DNA from: Synoicihabitans lomoniglobus
GTDB taxonomy: Bacteria > Verrucomicrobiota > Verrucomicrobiia > Opitutales > Opitutaceae
Reading direction: 5' to 3'
NCBI RefSeq assembly: GCF_029023725.1
Contig: NZ_CP119075.1
Span: 1,607,501 to 1,671,500, forward strand
Length of the DNA stretch: 64,000 nucleotides
Part shown: one piece after another, positions 8,442 to 15,956 of the stretch
How the letters are laid out: each line of letters opens with the position of its first letter
Position numbering within the stretch: position 1 is the first letter of the stretch
Notes under the pieces: generated by a model
Told to the model about the DNA's origin: nothing
What the model saw: only the letters and a program-made list of their open reading frames with translations
The model's database searches: none
Program-made: the position numbers and the translations under genes

Positions 8442-11180
8442 ATGATTGCCCACATTCGCCTCCTTCGAGGAATCGCCGCCGGAATGGCGCTCCTCGCCAC
8501 TGCCACCGGATTGTGGGCTCAAACGCCGACGCCTCTGCTCGTGCCGGTGGAGCAACCGTTCGATTTTTATAGCACCGGCGAATACAGGGAAAAGTTGCCT
8601 CGACCGGAAACCTTACTCGGCTACGAGCCGGGGGAAGCCTACGCGCAGTATGGCGCGTTTTTGGAGGTGCTGGAGACGTATGCCCACTCCGACCGCGTGC
8701 GGGTGTTTCCGACCGGTGCGACCAACGAACGCCGCCCCATGCATGTGGTCGCGATCTCGTCGGCCAAAAACCTGCGCCGATTGGACGACATCAAAGCGGC
8801 CAATCAACGCTTGGCTGACGGCCGTGCGGAGCTTTCGGATCGGGAAATCGATCGTTTGATCGCGAAGCAGCCGATCATCGTCTGGCTGGGCTACAATATT
8901 CACGGCGATGAAGCTGCGGGCACGGAAGCCGCCATCCGGGTGCTTTACGAGTTGGTCGCCAGCGAGAGCAAGACCGTGAAGGCCTGGCTCGATGACGTGG
9001 TGGTCATCATGAACCCCTGTCAGAATCCCGATGGTCGCGAACGATTTGTGGTGTGGGCCAACGCGCATGGTCTGGGTCGGCCGGAACGGTTTGCTTACGA
9101 GAAAGAGAACCCGTGGAATGTCCAAGGGCGTTACAACCACTACTATTTCGATCTGAACCGGGACATGATCCCGACCTCGCAGGTGGAAAGCCGGAACAGC
9201 GGGGCGGCATTCTTGGAATGGCTGCCGCAGGTCGCGGCCGATCACCACGGTGAAACCAAAGAGTTTTTCTTCCCGCCGGCGGCCCTGCCTATCAATCCCA
9301 ACCTCCCGCGCGAGTCGTTGGAGCGTTGGCTGGATGTGTTTGGGCGGGGTAATGCGGCCGCGTTCGATCAGCAGGGCTGGATGTATTACGTGCGCGACTA
9401 CTTTGACATTTTCTATGCCGGTTACTGGGACAGCTGGCCCGCGCTCCAAGGGGCGACGGGCATGACCTACGAGACCAGTGGTGGCGGCAAACGCGGCTTC
9501 AATTATCTGCGCGACGACGAAACGATCATGACGCTGCGGTCGGCGATCGCGAAGCACTTCACGGCGAGCCTGGCAACAATCGCGACGGCGGCCGCCCATC
9601 GCGAGGCGCGCTTGCGGGATTTCCGGGAGCACTTTGTATCGGCCGTGAAGGCAGGGCGCGAAGCCGACCTTCAGCAGGTATGGATTCCGGCGGGCACAGA
9701 CCCGCATCGCACGCGTGAACTGGTGCGGGCGCTACGCCGGAGCGGCGTCGAAGTGCAGACCACGACGGCAGTCGCCACATTGCCGACCGCAACGAACTAT
9801 TTCGGCGTCAATACGGCCGAAATCACCATGCCGGTTGGCACGTTCGTGGTCGATATGGCGCAGCCCAAAGGCCACGTCGCCCGAGCTTTGCTGGAACCCG
9901 ACACCGCTATCGATGACGCGTTTATCGAGCGGCAGCAGGAGAAGATGAAACGCAACCGCGATCGCGGTGAAAATGCACCGGACGACGACTACGAATTTTA
10001 CGACGTCACGGCGTGGACGATGCCGTTGGCCTACGACGTCGAGGCGTATCAAGTCGGCGCAGCGGTCAACTTCAGCGGCGACGTGATCGGCGAGGTGGTC
10101 GCGCCCTCGGTGGCGGCACCACCGCGAGCCACGGCCGCGTATGTCATCCGGCCAGGCACGGAAGGCGCCGTGCGACTGGCGCTTGATTTGCTGGAGGAAG
10201 GTTACCGCGTGGCGACGGCGGTGCGCTCCATGGATGTTGGCGGCGTAGCGTATCCGCGCGGTTCCCTAGTCGTGCGGATCGAGCGCAATCCGACCTCGCT
10301 GCACGAGCGCATCGGCGAGCTTGCCCGAAGGCATCGAATCGAGGTCGGCGTGGCGAACACGGCCTTTACGGAATCGGGCATCACCGGCATCGGCAGCGAA
10401 TCCACCTTCGCATTGACCGCGCCCAAGGTTTTGGTGGCGACGGGCGACGGCGTGATTCCGTCGAGCTACGGGGCGCTGCACTACCTGTTTGAAGAAACTT
10501 ACGGTCTGGAATTTGTGCCGGTCGCGGTTGATACGCTCGGTTCGATCGACCTGCGCAAGTTCAATGTGGTGGTGCTGCCGGCCGGCAGCCCGCATCACTA
10601 CGGCCGGCTGCTGGGCGACGGCGGCAAGTCCAACTTGAAAACCTGGGTCAGCCAAGGCGGCACGTTGATCTGTCTCGGCTGGGCCACGGAGTTCGCGATC
10701 GATGCCGACACGGGCTGGACCAGTATCAAGCGAGTTGGTGCGGACGATGATGATGACGCCAAAGCCGATGACGCCGACGGTGAAGACGAACCGGACGCGG
10801 AACCCTTACCCGTGCCGGGCGCGATGATGCGCACGATGGTCGATCACGATCACTTCCTGTCGTTTGGTTACGAGCAGGATGAGCTCCCGTTTCTGGTGAA
10901 TTCGGATACGTTTTTCACCGCGTCGGAGACGGGCTTCAACGTGCTGAAGTTCCCCCAGGAGAATATTCGTCTGGCTGGTTACGTATGGCCGGACAACACG
11001 GAGCGCCTCATCGGAGGCACAGCCGCAGTGGTGGACGAGCCGGTGGGCCGCGGTCACATCATCCTCTTCAGCGACGAACCCGGTTACCGCGCCTGGTGGC
11101 ACGCCACGACGCGCATGTTGATGAACGCGATTCTCTACGCGCCAGGCTTGCAGAACCAAACCGGGGGATACTCGCGATAG
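8442..11180 (+). CDS. Large secreted zinc carboxypeptidase (M14 family)
   Basis: A protein of about 912 residues. The start ATG at 8442 gives a clean signal peptide (IRLLRGIAAGMALLATATGLWAQ split by Arg/Gly, cleavage near AQ). The Zn-binding HxxE is in YNIHGDEAAG (His154, Glu157), the third ligand in ADHHGETKEF (His268/269), and the catalytic Glu candidate in TYETSGGG. The C-terminal half, a glutamine-amidotransferase-like alpha/beta region (KVLVATGDGV…), is typical of the roughly 900-residue M14 proteins of Bacteroidota and Verrucomicrobiota. An Asp/Glu-rich insertion lies at about 766-790. It probably degrades exogenous peptides in the periplasm or outside. It is the last core gene before the mobile island. 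Confidence 0.88.
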   Translation: MIAHIRLLRGIAAGMALLATATGLWAQTPTPLLVPVEQPFDFYSTGEYREKLPRPETLLGYEPGEAYAQYGAFLEVLETYAHSDRVRVFPTGATNERRPMHVVAISSAKNLRRLDDIKAANQRLADGRAELSDREIDRLIAKQPIIVWLGYNIHGDEAAGTEAAIRVLYELVASESKTVKAWLDDVVVIMNPCQNPDGRERFVVWANAHGLGRPERFAYEKENPWNVQGRYNHYYFDLNRDMIPTSQVESRNSGAAFLEWLPQVAADHHGETKEFFFPPAALPINPNLPRESLERWLDVFGRGNAAAFDQQGWMYYVRDYFDIFYAGYWDSWPALQGATGMTYETSGGGKRGFNYLRDDETIMTLRSAIAKHFTASLATIATAAAHREARLRDFREHFVSAVKAGREADLQQVWIPAGTDPHRTRELVRALRRSGVEVQTTTAVATLPTATNYFGVNTAEITMPVGTFVVDMAQPKGHVARALLEPDTAIDDAFIERQQEKMKRNRDRGENAPDDDYEFYDVTAWTMPLAYDVEAYQVGAAVNFSGDVIGEVVAPSVAAPPRATAAYVIRPGTEGAVRLALDLLEEGYRVATAVRSMDVGGVAYPRGSLVVRIERNPTSLHERIGELARRHRIEVGVANTAFTESGITGIGSESTFALTAPKVLVATGDGVIPSSYGALHYLFEETYGLEFVPVAVDTLGSIDLRKFNVVVLPAGSPHHYGRLLGDGGKSNLKTWVSQGGTLICLGWATEFAIDADTGWTSIKRVGADDDDDAKADDADGEDEPDAEPLPVPGAMMRTMVDHDHFLSFGYEQDELPFLVNSDTFFTASETGFNVLKFPQENIRLAGYVWPDNTERLIGGTAAVVDEPVGRGHIILFSDEPGYRAWWHATTRMLMNAILYAPGLQNQTGGYSR

Positions 11181-11189
11181 GTCATTTAG

Positions 11190-11381
11190 AATGAAAAGCT
11201 ATGGAATTCCCGCCCGCAGCCAATCAGTCAAGATTCAAGCAATGTCCCCTTTTTCGGACCTTCCAGTTTTGCTGGGTCAGCTGCAGGTGCCGGACCGAAC
11301 GGAATAAATCCAGCGAGCGTTACTGATTTCGTCGCTGGTCAAATCGGAGGTATATTTGATGAATGGGAACCAGGTGGATAG
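11190..11381 (+). pseudogene. C-terminal coding relic, AT-richer than host, cut by a repeat end
   Basis: An open frame without a plausible start runs to a TAG at 11379-11381. From 11256 on it reads like real protein, containing AGSAAGAGPNG, TDFVAGQIGG and IFDEWEPGG, and uses codons with more A/T at third positions than the flanking core genes. Its 5' side is formed by a solo repeat matching the Y1-transposase element end (11227-11252), so the rest of the gene seems lost. The acidic, Gly-rich tail before a small membrane-protein gene 10 bases downstream recalls toxin-immunity arrangements, but no toxin domain is visible. The family is not identified. Confidence 0.4.
11227..11252 (+). repeat. 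Solo copy of the Y1-transposase element end (2 mismatches)
   Basis: The 25 bases from GTCAAG onward match the right inverted repeat at 14148-14173 (same orientation) with two substitutions (GAG to GAT, AAA to AAG). No transposase gene accompanies this copy, so it is either a relic of another insertion or a REP-like passenger repeat mobilised in trans. Confidence 0.7.
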
Positions 11382-11391
11382 TTATAGATAG

Positions 11392-11610
11392 ATGAAGAAT
11401 TGGCATTTTTATATTATATTGTCATTAGGTTTATATTATCTAATAACAGGTGAATTCAGGTATGGCGCAGCCCGGCTAGGGCCGACAGGCTCTCGGATAT
11501 TTGGGGTTACATCTGTATTGATTTCATTGTTTGTGATCTTGCGTGATCCAAAAGGGCGTAAAGAAACGTCTAGGCCCCAAAAAGGGAGCAAAAAAAAGGG
11601 TCAATCCTGA
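11392..11610 (+). CDS. Small two-helix membrane protein, unknown function
   Basis: A 72-residue protein with two hydrophobic segments (WHFYIILSLGLYYLI at about 3-19, and FGVTSVLISLFVIL at about 38-51) and a very basic tail (KGRKETSRPQKGSKKKGQ). The coding sequence is AT-rich (for example the TTTTATATTATATTG stretch), unlike the genes around it, which suggests recent acquisition. It starts 10 bases after the stop of a truncated upstream frame, so the pair may once have been co-transcribed. Small two-helix proteins in such positions are often immunity or antitoxin-like factors; that is inference only. I do not recognise the family. Confidence 0.55.
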   Translation: MKNWHFYIILSLGLYYLITGEFRYGAARLGPTGSRIFGVTSVLISLFVILRDPKGRKETSRPQKGSKKKGQS

Positions 11611-11665
11611 ATGGCACTTAGTTAAGGGGGTTGATCGTCAATTTATGTCGCCGGGATTTGAAGCA

Positions 11666-11736
11666 AGCCGGACAGGGTGGGACAGCCGGACGGGGTCGGG
11701 ACGAGCCAACCGAAGAGCCAACCGAAGGGAGCCAAA
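11666..11736. repeat. Short tandem direct repeats left of the IS481-type element
   Basis: Two near-identical 18/19-base units beginning AGCCGGAC lie head to tail at 11666-11683 and 11684-11702. They are followed by two perfect 12-base units GAGCCAACCGAA at 11703-11714 and 11715-11726 and a degenerate third. A related CAACCGAAGGG sequence recurs, twice, on the right side of the insertion sequence (13089-13132), so similar repeats flank the IS on both sides. Confidence 0.65.
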
Positions 11737-11748
11737 GGGTATGAACCG

Positions 11749-11790
11749 GGGACATAGGTAACAGATAGTCTAGGGACATAGGTTACACTT
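11749..11790. repeat. Left inverted repeat of the IS481-type element (bipartite)
   Basis: It contains two direct copies of GGGACATAGGTWACA spaced 24 bases start to start. It pairs with 13022-13063. Bipartite ends of this kind probably give two binding sites for the transposase helix-turn-helix. Confidence 0.78.
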
Positions 11791-11801
11791 AAACTGGGCG
11801 T

Positions 11802-13007
11802 ATGCCCTGGAAAGAAGTGTCACCAATGGACCAGAAGATGCAGTTCATCAGCATGGCGGCTACGGGCCGCTTTACCGTCTCGCAGTTGTGCGAAGACTTT
11901 GATATCAGTCGCAAGACCGGTCATAAGTGGCTGCGTCGTTACGCGGCGGAAGGTTCCGCCGGTTTGGGCGATCGGTCCCGTCGTCCCCGTGGCTGTGCCC
12001 ACCAGACGACTACGGAGCTAGTCGAGCTGGTGCTCCAGGAGCGCAAAGCCAAGCCCAGTTGGGGCCCCAAGAAGCTACAGGATCTACTGCACTGTAAGCA
12101 CGGGATAATGCAGCCTCCGGCGCGCAGCACGATCGCCTCGTTGCTGAAGAGTCACGGCCTGATCAAGAAGCGGCGGCGTAAACCTGGACTCTATCATCCC
12201 CGGCCCAGCGAGTTGACCGATCCGACTCACCCCAACCACGTGTGGACGTTCGACTACAAGGGTTGGTTCCTGACGCAGGATCGCATCCGCTGTGATCCGT
12301 TGACGGTGTGTGATCGGTTCTCGCGCTACGTCGTGTGCTGCCAAGCCCGATATGATCAGCAGTTCCGAGGCACCCACCTGGCCTGTCGTAACATCATGCG
12401 CTACCACGGGGTTCCGGAGATCATCCGCGTCGACAACGGCTCACCCTTCGCTTCCAACGGCTGGGGCAGGCTCTCTCGATTGAGCGTGTGGTGGATCAGC
12501 CAAGGCATCCAAGTGGAGTTCACCCGACCGGGGCATCCGCAGGATAATGGGTCCCACGAACGCATGCACCGCGACCTGAAAGCCGAGACCCTGCAGCCCA
12601 GCGCACGCAATCAACGCGCCCAACAACGCCTCTTCGACCGGTGGCGCTTTACCTACAACCACGAGCGTCCTCACGAAGGCATCAACATGCAAAAACCGGC
12701 CGAGATTTACCACTCCAGTCAGCGGCGCCTAAACGAGAACGACAACGCCGTGCGTTACCCGGCCGACTATCTGCGTCGACGTGTTACCGAGGCCGGGTTC
12801 ATCAACTACCGCAAACGCAGCTATCATGTCGGGGAGGCGTTTGCCGGAGTCACCGTGGGAATCCACCGCACGGATGCGGGCACGAGCGAGCTGCACTTTG
12901 CGAACATCCACCTCGCCAACCTCACCCTCAATGCGGGGGACCCATTCCGGCCTGCGGCCTACATGGTTCCCCCGCATCAGGTTCCCCTCGCCAAACACAA
13001 CCCGTAA
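11802..13007 (+). CDS. IS481-family DDE transposase
   Basis: A 401-residue protein. It opens with the family N terminus MPWKE, followed by a helix-turn-helix (FTVSQLCEDFDISRKTGHKWLRRY, given here in two parts: residues about 24-37 and 38-47). The integrase core follows, with catalytic triad candidates Asp150 (WTFDYKG), Asp210 (RVDNGSPF) and Glu252 (NGSHERMH); RPGHPQDNG just before the Glu is typical of IS481. The frame is intact, so the element may be active. It lies alone between the inverted repeats at 11749-11790 and 13022-13063. Confidence 0.92.
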   Translation: MPWKEVSPMDQKMQFISMAATGRFTVSQLCEDFDISRKTGHKWLRRYAAEGSAGLGDRSRRPRGCAHQTTTELVELVLQERKAKPSWGPKKLQDLLHCKHGIMQPPARSTIASLLKSHGLIKKRRRKPGLYHPRPSELTDPTHPNHVWTFDYKGWFLTQDRIRCDPLTVCDRFSRYVVCCQARYDQQFRGTHLACRNIMRYHGVPEIIRVDNGSPFASNGWGRLSRLSVWWISQGIQVEFTRPGHPQDNGSHERMHRDLKAETLQPSARNQRAQQRLFDRWRFTYNHERPHEGINMQKPAEIYHSSQRRLNENDNAVRYPADYLRRRVTEAGFINYRKRSYHVGEAFAGVTVGIHRTDAGTSELHFANIHLANLTLNAGDPFRPAAYMVPPHQVPLAKHNP

Positions 13008-13021
13008 ACCCAACCTCCCAA

Positions 13022-13063
13022 AAGTGTAACCCATGTGCCTGGACTTTGTGTAACCCATGTCCC
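13022..13063. repeat. Right inverted repeat of the IS481-type element (bipartite)
   Basis: It contains two direct copies of TGTAACCCATGT (13025-13036 and 13049-13060), complementary to the left end. The outer boundary is set at the terminal CCC at 13063. Confidence 0.78.
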
Positions 13064-13086
13064 GATCATTCCGGGGCGGACGAAGA

Positions 13087-13132
13087 GATCAACCGAAGGG
13101 GACATTGTTGATCAACCGAAGGGGACATTGTT
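13087..13132. repeat. Perfect 23-bp tandem duplication overlapping the Y1 element left end
   Basis: The unit GATCAACCGAAGGGGACATT plus GTT occurs at 13087-13109 and again, immediately, at 13110-13132. The second copy runs on into the left inverted repeat of the transposase element. The first copy therefore looks like a partial extra element end. Confidence 0.85.
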
Positions 13133-13144
13133 TGACTCTTGACA
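13119..13144. repeat. Left 26-bp inverted repeat of the Y1 element
   Basis: It is perfectly complementary to 14148-14173 with no mismatch. Its inner six bases are TTGACA. Confidence 0.9.
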
Positions 13145-13170
13145 AAATCCTGATGGCTCTCGTCTATATT
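13139..13170 (+). promoter_or_regulatory. Candidate promoter of the Y1 transposase gene
   Basis: TTGACA at 13139-13144 (the inner edge of the left inverted repeat) and TATATT at 13165-13170 resemble -35 and -10 boxes, but the 20-base spacer is longer than the usual 17. The -10 ends four bases before the ATG at 13175, so a transcript would be nearly leaderless. No Shine-Dalgarno sequence precedes the ATG. Confidence 0.4.
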
Positions 13171-13174
13171 GGTC

Positions 13175-14176
13175 ATGCCGCGAACCGCCCGACTTGAATA
13201 CGCAGGAGCGTGTTACCATGTGATTAATCGGGGTAACTACCGTCGCGATATCTTTGAGAGCGACGGAGCTAGAGAGGCCTTCGAGCGCACGTTGCTTGAA
13301 GCTTGCGAGCGTTATCACTGGCGACTGCACGCCTATGTGATCATGCGAAACCATTTTCATTTAGCGCTGGAAACCCCGGAGGCGAATCTGAGCTCGGGCA
13401 TGAAGTGGCTGCAGGGGACGTGGGTGGCGCGCTTCAATCGTTTACGCGGGCTAGTCGGACGTCCGTTTCAGGGGAGGTTTAAATCGCTGCATGTCCAGCC
13501 CGGTCACGCTTTGGCGGAGGTGTGCCATTATATTCATCTCAATCCCGTGAGGGCAGGGGTGGTGGGGGCGGACGAAGTAGCTTCATTTCGGTGGAGCTCC
13601 CTGTATCAATTTACCTGCAATTCGGGACTTGGATCGCTTATTGGCAACACGGTGCTGACGGAAGCAGGTCAACTGCCGGATTCTCCCGCTGGTTGGCGTC
13701 GATATTTGCGATATTTGGTTTTCAGGGCAGCGGAGGATCCAGGGGACCGAGACGAGCAGTATCGTCACTTGAGCCGGGGCTGGTGCATTGGCTCGGAGGC
13801 GTTCCGATCTGAGCTTAGCGAGCGGCTCAGTGCAGGAACCGACACCTCAGGCAAGCGGCGCTTTGGTGGATTGGAGTCGAAGGCTCGGCAAATCGAACGT
13901 GAACGTGGCTGGGAGAAATGCCTGCTCGTGGGGGCAAAAGCTGCCGGACTCGACCTCACGCAGTTGCCCGCGAGAAAATCAGATCCCGCAAAAGTATTGG
14001 TAGCAGCGGCGATGAAAATGGTGACCGATGCGAGTAACGGTTGGTTGGCAAATCGATTGGCGATGGGCGAACCGGCCAGCGTAAGCCAATTTGTGAGGCG
14101 TTTTACGCTGCAACGAGGCGATGAAAGCGCTGAGTTTCAGGCAATTCTGTCAAGAGTCAAACAATGTCCCCTTTGA
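13175..14176 (+). CDS. REP-associated tyrosine transposase (IS200/Y1, HUH type)
   Basis: A 333-residue protein. The TnpA_REP opening MPRTARLEYAGACYHV and NRGNYRRDIF is clear. The HUH motif is His60-Phe61-His62 in MRNHFHLALE, and the catalytic Tyr is Tyr119 in CHYIHLNPVRAG. The C-terminal 170 residues form the extended domain of longer RAYTs, including a helix-turn-helix-like end. RAYTs cut and join single-stranded DNA at REP-like hairpins. The ATG at 13175 is preferred over a TTG at 13169. The codons for the last eight residues (SRVKQCPL) are the right inverted repeat itself, with the stop immediately after. Confidence 0.9.
   Translation: MPRTARLEYAGACYHVINRGNYRRDIFESDGAREAFERTLLEACERYHWRLHAYVIMRNHFHLALETPEANLSSGMKWLQGTWVARFNRLRGLVGRPFQGRFKSLHVQPGHALAEVCHYIHLNPVRAGVVGADEVASFRWSSLYQFTCNSGLGSLIGNTVLTEAGQLPDSPAGWRRYLRYLVFRAAEDPGDRDEQYRHLSRGWCIGSEAFRSELSERLSAGTDTSGKRRFGGLESKARQIERERGWEKCLLVGAKAAGLDLTQLPARKSDPAKVLVAAAMKMVTDASNGWLANRLAMGEPASVSQFVRRFTLQRGDESAEFQAILSRVKQCPL
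14148..14173. repeat. Right 26-bp inverted repeat of the Y1 element
   Basis: The perfect partner of 13119-13144. It lies inside the transposase reading frame and encodes its C-terminal residues; the TGA stop follows at 14174-14176. Confidence 0.9.
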
Positions 14177-14204
14177 TGGGGCGGCTGATATTCCGGTGGG
14201 TCAT

Positions 14205-14687
14205 TCAATCCGTTGCGTAGGCCCGCGCTAGGGATTGGGCTACGTTGGCGGGGACGAACTTGGAGACGTCGCCGCCGTATTTGGCGACTTGTTTCACGAG
14301 ATGTGAACTCGTGTAGGAGTAGGCTTCGGCTGGCATGACGAAGATGGTTTCGATGTCGTTTTTCAGGTGCCGGTTCATCAACGCCATGTTGAACTCGAAC
14401 TCGAAGTCGGAGAGCGCTCGCAGGCCGCGGATGATCGCGACCGCGTTTTGCTCCACGGCAAAATTCACCAGCAAGCCGCTGAACGTCGTGACTTTGACGT
14501 TGGGCAATTTGGCCAGTGACGGCTGGATCATGGCCACGCGCTCCTCGGGCGTGAAGAGCGGGGCTTTACCGGGGTTGTGAGCCACCGCGAGGGTGACTTG
14601 GTCGAACAGTTTGGCGGCCCGGGACAAGACGTCCAAATGGCCGTGGGTGATCGGATCGAAGGTGCCGGGGTAAATGCAATGGCGCAT
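14205..14687 (-). CDS. coaD: Phosphopantetheine adenylyltransferase
   Basis: A 160-residue cytosolic enzyme for the fourth step of coenzyme A synthesis: ATP plus 4'-phosphopantetheine gives dephospho-CoA. The N-terminal YPGTFDPITHGHLDV contains the T/HxGH nucleotidyl-transfer motif, and YSYTSSHLVKQ near residue 125 is the usual second signature. The start is the ATG at 14687; the much longer open frame upstream has no homology-like content and exceeds the family length (about 160). It is divergent from pgsA across a 150-base gap. Confidence 0.95.
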   Translation of the reverse strand: MRHCIYPGTFDPITHGHLDVLSRAAKLFDQVTLAVAHNPGKAPLFTPEERVAMIQPSLAKLPNVKVTTFSGLLVNFAVEQNAVAIIRGLRALSDFEFEFNMALMNRHLKNDIETIFVMPAEAYSYTSSHLVKQVAKYGGDVSKFVPANVAQSLARAYATD

Positions 14688-14849
14688 GGGGCGGGGAAAG
14701 ACGTCAGCAACGAAGGAGGACCGGAGTGAGTCAGCCGGGAGGAGCGTTACTAGACGAACGACCGGGGATCGGCGCGAGCGCAAATCGTGACGTTTCCGGG
14801 GTTGCAAGCGGGCGGGTGCGTCGAGTGAATCTCCAGAATGCGTTGGAAC

Positions 14850-15440
14850 ATGCCAAACATTCTCACCGTGTCTCGTATCCCCATGCTCTTTGTGGTGGTC
14901 GGCATGATGGAGATGACGTGGTCGGGAGCCGCGACTTGGGCCTTTTGGCTCTTCATTCTCGCGGCCCTCACGGACTGGCTCGATGGCCTGTGGGCGCGCA
15001 AATCCGGGCAAGTGTCGACCTTCGGCCGGTTCATGGATGCGGTCATCGACAAGGTGATGGTGCTCGGTCTCATGATGGCGTTGGTGAATGCGGATTTTTT
15101 CGGCCGCTTCACGCTGGTCGCCCTGTTGCTGCTGCTCTGCATTCTGACCCGCGAGTTGGCGATCTCGGGGTTACGAATGGTGGCGGCGTCTAAGAATATT
15201 GTGGTCGAAGCCGACAAGAGCGGGAAAGTGAAGACGTTCACGCAGCTCAACGCCATTGGTTGGCTGCTGGGGGCGAAAATGTTTCGCGATGATTTCGGGC
15301 ATCTATTCCCGACCGATGAGAAACTATTTCTCGATGCGATCCATTGGGTCGGACTGGGCCTTTACGTGTTGGCCGCTATCCTGACGGTGACGTCGGGGGC
15401 GTCGTATTTTAAACGACACGCGCACGTGATGGCCGACTAA
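14850..15440 (+). CDS. pgsA: CDP-diacylglycerol-glycerol-3-phosphate 3-phosphatidyltransferase
   Basis: An integral membrane protein of about 196 residues that makes phosphatidylglycerol phosphate. The CDP-alcohol phosphotransferase motif DG(x)2AR(x)8G(x)3D(x)3D is complete: it begins DGLWARKSGQ and ends GRFMDAVID. I placed the start at the ATG at 14850 (MPNILTVSRI), the usual family N terminus; an ATG at 14838 adds four residues. pgpA, the next enzyme of the pathway, follows with no gap. Confidence 0.93.
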   Translation: MPNILTVSRIPMLFVVVGMMEMTWSGAATWAFWLFILAALTDWLDGLWARKSGQVSTFGRFMDAVIDKVMVLGLMMALVNADFFGRFTLVALLLLLCILTRELAISGLRMVAASKNIVVEADKSGKVKTFTQLNAIGWLLGAKMFRDDFGHLFPTDEKLFLDAIHWVGLGLYVLAAILTVTSGASYFKRHAHVMAD

Positions 15441-15956
15441 GTGATGAAATTGAAACAACCGAATTGGCCGCGTTTTTTGCGGCGGGAGCTTGTGCTGAAT
15501 TTTGCGACCATCGGTCCCGTGGGCCGCATTCGCAAGGCGCCGGGCACGTGGGGTTCTGTCGCTGGTCTGCTTTATTTCACCCTGTTCTTCTACGACCTCG
15601 GTATTTTCGGCACGCTGCTCATCGGTGGTCTCGGCGTTTACCTGGCGATCGCCATGTGCGGCGAAGCCGAGTTTCGCCTCGGCAAGCGTGACCCGGGCGA
15701 GATCGTGTTGGATGAGTTTGTGGCGATTCCGTTTTGCTTCCTCGCGTGGCAACCGCTGATGCGCGTGGCCCCGCCCTGGGCGATCTTCCTGGCCGGCTTC
15801 GCGCTGTTTCGATTTTTTGATATTTTGAAGCCGCTGGGGATCAGCAAACTGCAGGACTTGCCCGACGGTTGGGGCGTCGTCGCCGACGACGTGGCCGCCG
15901 CGCTGGCGACGAATCTTACGCTGCATGTCATTGCCGCGATAATAATGCGGTTCTAG
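15441..15956 (+). CDS. pgpA: Phosphatidylglycerophosphatase A
   Basis: A 171-residue membrane phosphatase that converts phosphatidylglycerol phosphate to phosphatidylglycerol. The family features are IGRIRKAPGTWGS-like (here PVGRIRKAPGTWGS), VLDEFVAIPF with its conserved acidic pair, and FRFFDILKPLGI near residue 120. The start is GTG at 15441, directly after the pgsA stop; an ATG one codon in is also possible. The pgsA-pgpA order gives the last two steps of phosphatidylglycerol synthesis in one transcript. Confidence 0.93.
   Translation: MMKLKQPNWPRFLRRELVLNFATIGPVGRIRKAPGTWGSVAGLLYFTLFFYDLGIFGTLLIGGLGVYLAIAMCGEAEFRLGKRDPGEIVLDEFVAIPFCFLAWQPLMRVAPPWAIFLAGFALFRFFDILKPLGISKLQDLPDGWGVVADDVAAALATNLTLHVIAAIIMRF

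Larger units (their letters stand above)
11749..13063 (+). mobile_element. IS481-family insertion sequence, about 1315 bp
   Basis: The element is bounded by imperfect inverted repeats. The left end starts GGGACATAGGTAACA (11749-11763) and the right end finishes TGTAACCCATGTCCC (13049-13063). Each end carries the motif twice: an inner copy GGGACATAGGTTACACTT at 11773-11790 is matched by AAGTGTAACCCATGTGCC at 13022-13039. Over about 42 bases the two ends differ at roughly eight positions. One intact transposase ORF fills the interior. I see no clear target-site duplication immediately outside these ends. Confidence 0.82.
13119..14173 (+). mobile_element. REP-type Y1 transposase element with perfect 26-bp inverted ends
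   Basis: The 26 bases at 13119-13144 (AAGGGGACATTG…TTGACA) are the exact reverse complement of 14148-14173 (TGTCAAGAGTC…CCCCTT). Between them is one gene for a TnpA_REP-like (RAYT) transposase. The left repeat supplies a TTGACA hexamer and the right repeat encodes the last residues of the transposase, so both ends overlap functional parts of the gene. No obvious target duplication is seen. Confidence 0.8.

Noticed and set aside
11741-11762. Target-site duplication of the IS481-type element
   Set aside because: Left and right flanks share only CCGGGG-type GC runs; no duplicated 4-15 bp sequence is adjacent to both ends.
14688-15011. Longer coaD frame
   Set aside because: It adds 108 residues with no CoaD similarity and overlaps the 5' part of pgsA on the opposite strand.
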